The notes under the pieces were generated by a model. It was not told the DNA's origin, made no database searches, and saw only the letters and a program-made list of their open reading frames with translations. From the NCBI RefSeq assembly GCF_002896875.1, contig NZ_CP023279.1, positions 1 to 41,078 of the forward strand: 41,078 nt of DNA, written 5' to 3'. Of this stretch, positions 38,500 through 41,078 are shown piece after piece (within the stretch, counting starts at the first letter, position 1; every line of letters starts with the position of its first letter). Made by a program: the position numbers and the translations under genes. This stretch comes from Nostoc sp. CENA543 (lineage in GTDB: Bacteria; Cyanobacteriota; Cyanobacteriia; Cyanobacteriales; Nostocaceae).

Positions 38500-40629
38500 T
38501 TATCCATTCCCTAAATTATACAACTTTATAAATGACTCATTATTAATTTTATAAGGTGAAACAAGCAACAAATTATCTTTATTTAGAGCTTGCTGTACCT
38601 CTTGAAAGGATACAGAATTCTTAAATAATTCTGTACCACTAAATCGAATTGCCATAATATCACCATTTTTATCTTTTCGTATACTATCAACATTAGTTTC
38701 GTTATAAACTCCTAATCTTTGAAAACGTCGATAAAGTTCTTTTGATTTACCTATGACTACCTCATCTACATAAGAACAAGCACCAATATAACCGACATCC
38801 TGAAAACCTTTACCTTTACCTTCACTTTGAGTTTCACTCACATACCAAAGAATTCGACAAGGCGCATTTAACCCTCTAGAGTTTTGTATAGCTCGATAGT
38901 AAACTGCTTCACGATTGAATGCTAATTCTGGTTTAGATCCAAATCCTGGCAAAGCAAGCATTTGCTTTCCTAAATGTTCATCAAATAAATAGGAAGCCCA
39001 TCTTGGTTGAATCGGGATAATAAATGTAGTAAGTTCAGAATCAGTAATTTTTGCAGGAAACAGAAATCGTTCGATATCTACTGATAACTGAGCATCTAGA
39101 ACTATGCTTTCCTTATTAAGGTTCTTAGCAATTTCCTTAATAAAATTATATTCTTCACCAAATTCAGTAGCTAAATTAGTCAGATTATTGGATAATTCCA
39201 CACAACTCTGTGTAACTGACAGATTTGCTTTTAACCACCCATTATTTACTTTAACAAATACATCTTCTTGAATAGCTTCAATAATAGTTTCTTCTGGATA
39301 TTTGTCAGTAATTCTTGTAAAATATCGCTGGTCACGCGCTGATTTTAATATAGATTTAAAAAGTATGTGTCGTGCAAGTGTAGACGAAAGATTATGATTA
39401 CCGACTCGAATTATTGGAATTTCTAGTTCCTGATTTTTCTGCTTTCCATACACAATTAAAGCAAGCGGAACATTATTTGACTCTCTCACTAAAATACTTT
39501 CAAATTTATCATGCTCTGCCAAATAACGTCGGAGTTCTTGCTGAAATGCTGTTTTATTTTCTTTTAGTTTATAATTGTGGAAATAATTTGCTAAAAAGTC
39601 TTCTTGCCCACGTTTTACCTGTATTTGTTCTAAGTGTGTACCAGAAAAACGTACAGGTTGATAGTCAGGTTTATCGCGGAGTTCATCTAGCCGATTTATA
39701 AGTTCTTCAGGTTGAATAACAGATAATTTAAAATTTCCATAGATTATATCGGCTAAATCTAAAAATTGCTTATCTCTACTTAAAAATACATGAGATTCCG
39801 AGGCTATACTCCTGGCAATATAACGTAATTTATCTTCATCAATTACAAAATTATTTTTCTTGGTTATTTTTTGCAAAATATTTAAATTATCATCCAATCT
39901 CAGAACATCGCCAGGTAAGCGAGTAAAAGATTGGGCAAAATAATTCTGCCTGTCTCTCTCGTGACTGTTATCAATTCGATTGATTTGATTAAATATTTCA
40001 TCATTAATGCACAAATCTAATTCACTCTGCACCCAGTCAGCTAATAATATATTTTCCTCATCACTATTAATATTTTTATTATTTTCATCCAGATATAAAT
40101 CCAAGAAGATATCAGGAGCAATCATTACACACAACTTAGACTCAAGTTGTTGTTTAATCATTGTGGACAACAGAGGAAGAGGATTGTGTTCTAACACCCA
40201 AACAGTAAGTTTCTTATTTTTAGCCTTGGCTTCTACATGGCAGGTGGCAATAAAACCAAAGCTCGACCACATCCCTTGTAGGTTATAATCTCGACGGCAC
40301 TTTAGCTTAATTCCGCGAGAAGATTTTGTTATTTGTTTAAGGTGATCTACAAGTTGTTTAGCTACTCCCTTACCCCGACATGAAGGATCGATACACAGAT
40401 GAGTGATAGTAAACCAATCCCGTGAATGTCGATATAAAAGGTAACCTACACAGACTCCTTCAGAATCAAGTGCAACAAGAATTTGACGGCACGCTGCTCG
40501 TTCCTCAAAAGCTCCTTTGGGCAAGTTACCAAGTGTTTTTGAGTTAGCTCGCCACAATTTTCTGACTGTTTCTAGGTGTGGGGAATGATTATCTATCGCT
40601 TCAATTTTGAACTGTGCGTCAATTTTCAC
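38500..40629 (-). CDS. GNAT + PIN + ASCH-like multidomain protein
   Basis: 709 aa. Residues about 1-150: GNAT acetyltransferase with acetyl-CoA loop 'CRGKGVAKQLVDHLKQ' and 'MWSSFGFIAT'. About 160-310: PIN-like nuclease, with acidic residues in 'MIAPDIFLDLYLDENN', 'EENILLADWVQSELD' and 'VFLSRDKQFLDLADIIYGNF'. About 360-480: a second GNAT-like fold without an obvious acetyl-CoA loop ('TLARHILFKSILKSARDQRY'). About 590-700: an ASCH/PUA-like domain ('RILWYVSETQSEGKGKGFQD', 'IMAIRFSGTELF'). First gene of a three-gene operon with ASCH and McrB-like genes. The combination suggests a nuclease effector tied to a modified-nucleic-acid reader; defence is inferred. Confidence 0.8.
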   Translation of the reverse strand: MKIDAQFKIEAIDNHSPHLETVRKLWRANSKTLGNLPKGAFEERAACRQILVALDSEGVCVGYLLYRHSRDWFTITHLCIDPSCRGKGVAKQLVDHLKQITKSSRGIKLKCRRDYNLQGMWSSFGFIATCHVEAKAKNKKLTVWVLEHNPLPLLSTMIKQQLESKLCVMIAPDIFLDLYLDENNKNINSDEENILLADWVQSELDLCINDEIFNQINRIDNSHERDRQNYFAQSFTRLPGDVLRLDDNLNILQKITKKNNFVIDEDKLRYIARSIASESHVFLSRDKQFLDLADIIYGNFKLSVIQPEELINRLDELRDKPDYQPVRFSGTHLEQIQVKRGQEDFLANYFHNYKLKENKTAFQQELRRYLAEHDKFESILVRESNNVPLALIVYGKQKNQELEIPIIRVGNHNLSSTLARHILFKSILKSARDQRYFTRITDKYPEETIIEAIQEDVFVKVNNGWLKANLSVTQSCVELSNNLTNLATEFGEEYNFIKEIAKNLNKESIVLDAQLSVDIERFLFPAKITDSELTTFIIPIQPRWASYLFDEHLGKQMLALPGFGSKPELAFNREAVYYRAIQNSRGLNAPCRILWYVSETQSEGKGKGFQDVGYIGACSYVDEVVIGKSKELYRRFQRLGVYNETNVDSIRKDKNGDIMAIRFSGTELFKNSVSFQEVQQALNKDNLLLVSPYKINNESFIKLYNLGNG

Positions 40630-40911
40630 TTTTTGGTTACCTTTTCTAATTTCATAGTTACTTTTTTCGGTTCTCTAGCAGCAAATTTGTCACTTTGTCA
40701 ATCCTGTGAGGTAGCTGGGGCAGAGAAAGATTTAAAAACGACAATTTTACTCAGAAACATTTATATTTTCCTGGGGTAATTTATTTGTATAAATATATAC
40801 TTATTTTAAATCTTTAACCTTAACTTCCCCAGATCCAAGAGCTTCAATCACGCAAGAAAGGTTAACAGCATTGGCTCTCGAAAGCATTACTATAGCTTGA
40901 TTGTTGCAACT
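40630..40911. other. Upstream region of the GNAT-PIN operon
   Basis: No gene seen. The operon promoter must lie here on the minus strand, but I cannot fix boxes with confidence in this AT-rich DNA. It contains CTGGGG (40771) and CCCCAG (40827), complementary and about 50 bp apart. Confidence 0.35.
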
Positions 40912-40957
40912 CAAGTAAGAAATTCCCGTCTCAAATTTCTTACTTTGAGGTTTTTTA
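40912..40957 (+). terminator. Hairpin with T-tract, plus strand
   Basis: AGTAAGAAATT (40914-40924) pairs perfectly with AATTTCTTACT (40934-40944), flanked by TCAA/TTGA, then GGTTTTTTAT. It has the form of an intrinsic terminator, but no plus-strand gene precedes it. It may therefore end a small RNA or be part of a mobile-element end. Confidence 0.55.
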
Positions 40958-41002
40958 TACCTTTTTTACCATCTGCTGGCTGCATCTAGGCGATCGCTCC
41001 AA

Positions 41003-41021
41003 GTTCAAGTTGAACTTGTTC
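41003..41021. repeat. Perfect 19-bp palindrome
   Basis: CAAGTTCAA-G-TTGAACTTG near the right edge of the window. Possible operator of a gene beyond the edge; coordinates within 1-2 bp. Confidence 0.4.
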
Positions 41022-41078
41022 CTTCCTCTTGTTCCAGTAACACTTGTTTTCCTATGCCATAACTAAATCACTGATAAA

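Overview
The window looks like part of a large plasmid, or a plasmid-like accessory island, of a filamentous (Nostoc/Anabaena-type) cyanobacterium. The evidence is many copies of the HIP1 octamer GCGATCGC, cyanobacterial families (DUF1816, HMA2-like, DUF2795), two partition systems, a primase-helicase replication protein, a long tRNA gene array next to an HNH endonuclease gene, and many nested mobile-element remnants. The sequence alone cannot prove that the replicon is a plasmid.

Layout. 1-1.5 kb: a VOC-family gene and a ParA/ribbon-helix-helix partition pair, interleaved with three tandem triplets of the octamer TAATGCAG, which are candidate centromere/operator sites. 1.66-3.77 kb: 25 tRNA or tRNA-like genes on the minus strand, covering 19 amino acids (no Thr seen), behind one near-consensus promoter; several are structurally odd and one has a repeat inserted in its T loop. 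3.9-5.5 kb: HNH endonuclease, a small unknown gene and an RHH/coiled-coil protein. 5.7-6.7 kb: a two-gene unit starting with a DUF4365 protein that may be nuclease-like. 6.7-7.8 kb: a tyrosine recombinase. 8-10.1 kb: a decayed zone with an RHH gene, a 0.5-kb element with 51-bp inverted repeats, a vapC remnant and HMA2/BON-type fragments. 10.1-12.7 kb: small stress/regulatory-type genes, including a receiver domain that lacks its phospho-acceptor Asp.

12.8-23.1 kb looks like the plasmid backbone. A minus-strand operon runs from an actin-like (ParM-type) ATPase to a membrane-anchored P-loop ATPase, and an RHH gene diverges from it between three copies of one operator. A Prim-Pol/DUF3987 replication protein follows, and the 3' part of its gene holds two opposed arrays of TGTCGGC. 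Another cluster (GGTGTCT) and a third repeat region (23.34-23.51 kb) lie nearby. Together these are candidate origin, transfer or centromere DNA. 23.7-27 kb: an unknown protein, an RHH protein and a tyrosine-recombinase-like protein.

27-36.7 kb is a graveyard of transposons. It holds short elements whose ends resemble those of type V-K CRISPR-associated transposons (TGTACAGTGAC, TGTAGAGYGAC) but no cas or tns genes of that type. It also holds a cargo of one unknown gene and a flavin-dependent halogenase-like gene between two inverted 168-bp copies. An apparently intact 3.9-kb transposon follows (serine recombinase, TnsB/TniA-like transposase, TnsC/ExeA-like ATPase) with 255-bp near-identical inverted ends.

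36.7-40.6 kb is the most novel-looking part: a minus-strand operon encoding a 709-aa GNAT + PIN + ASCH-like fusion, a stand-alone ASCH-like protein and a McrB-type AAA+ protein. The last is cut off after Walker B by the transposon. I infer a modified-nucleic-acid-sensing defence module related to McrBC, damaged here by insertion.
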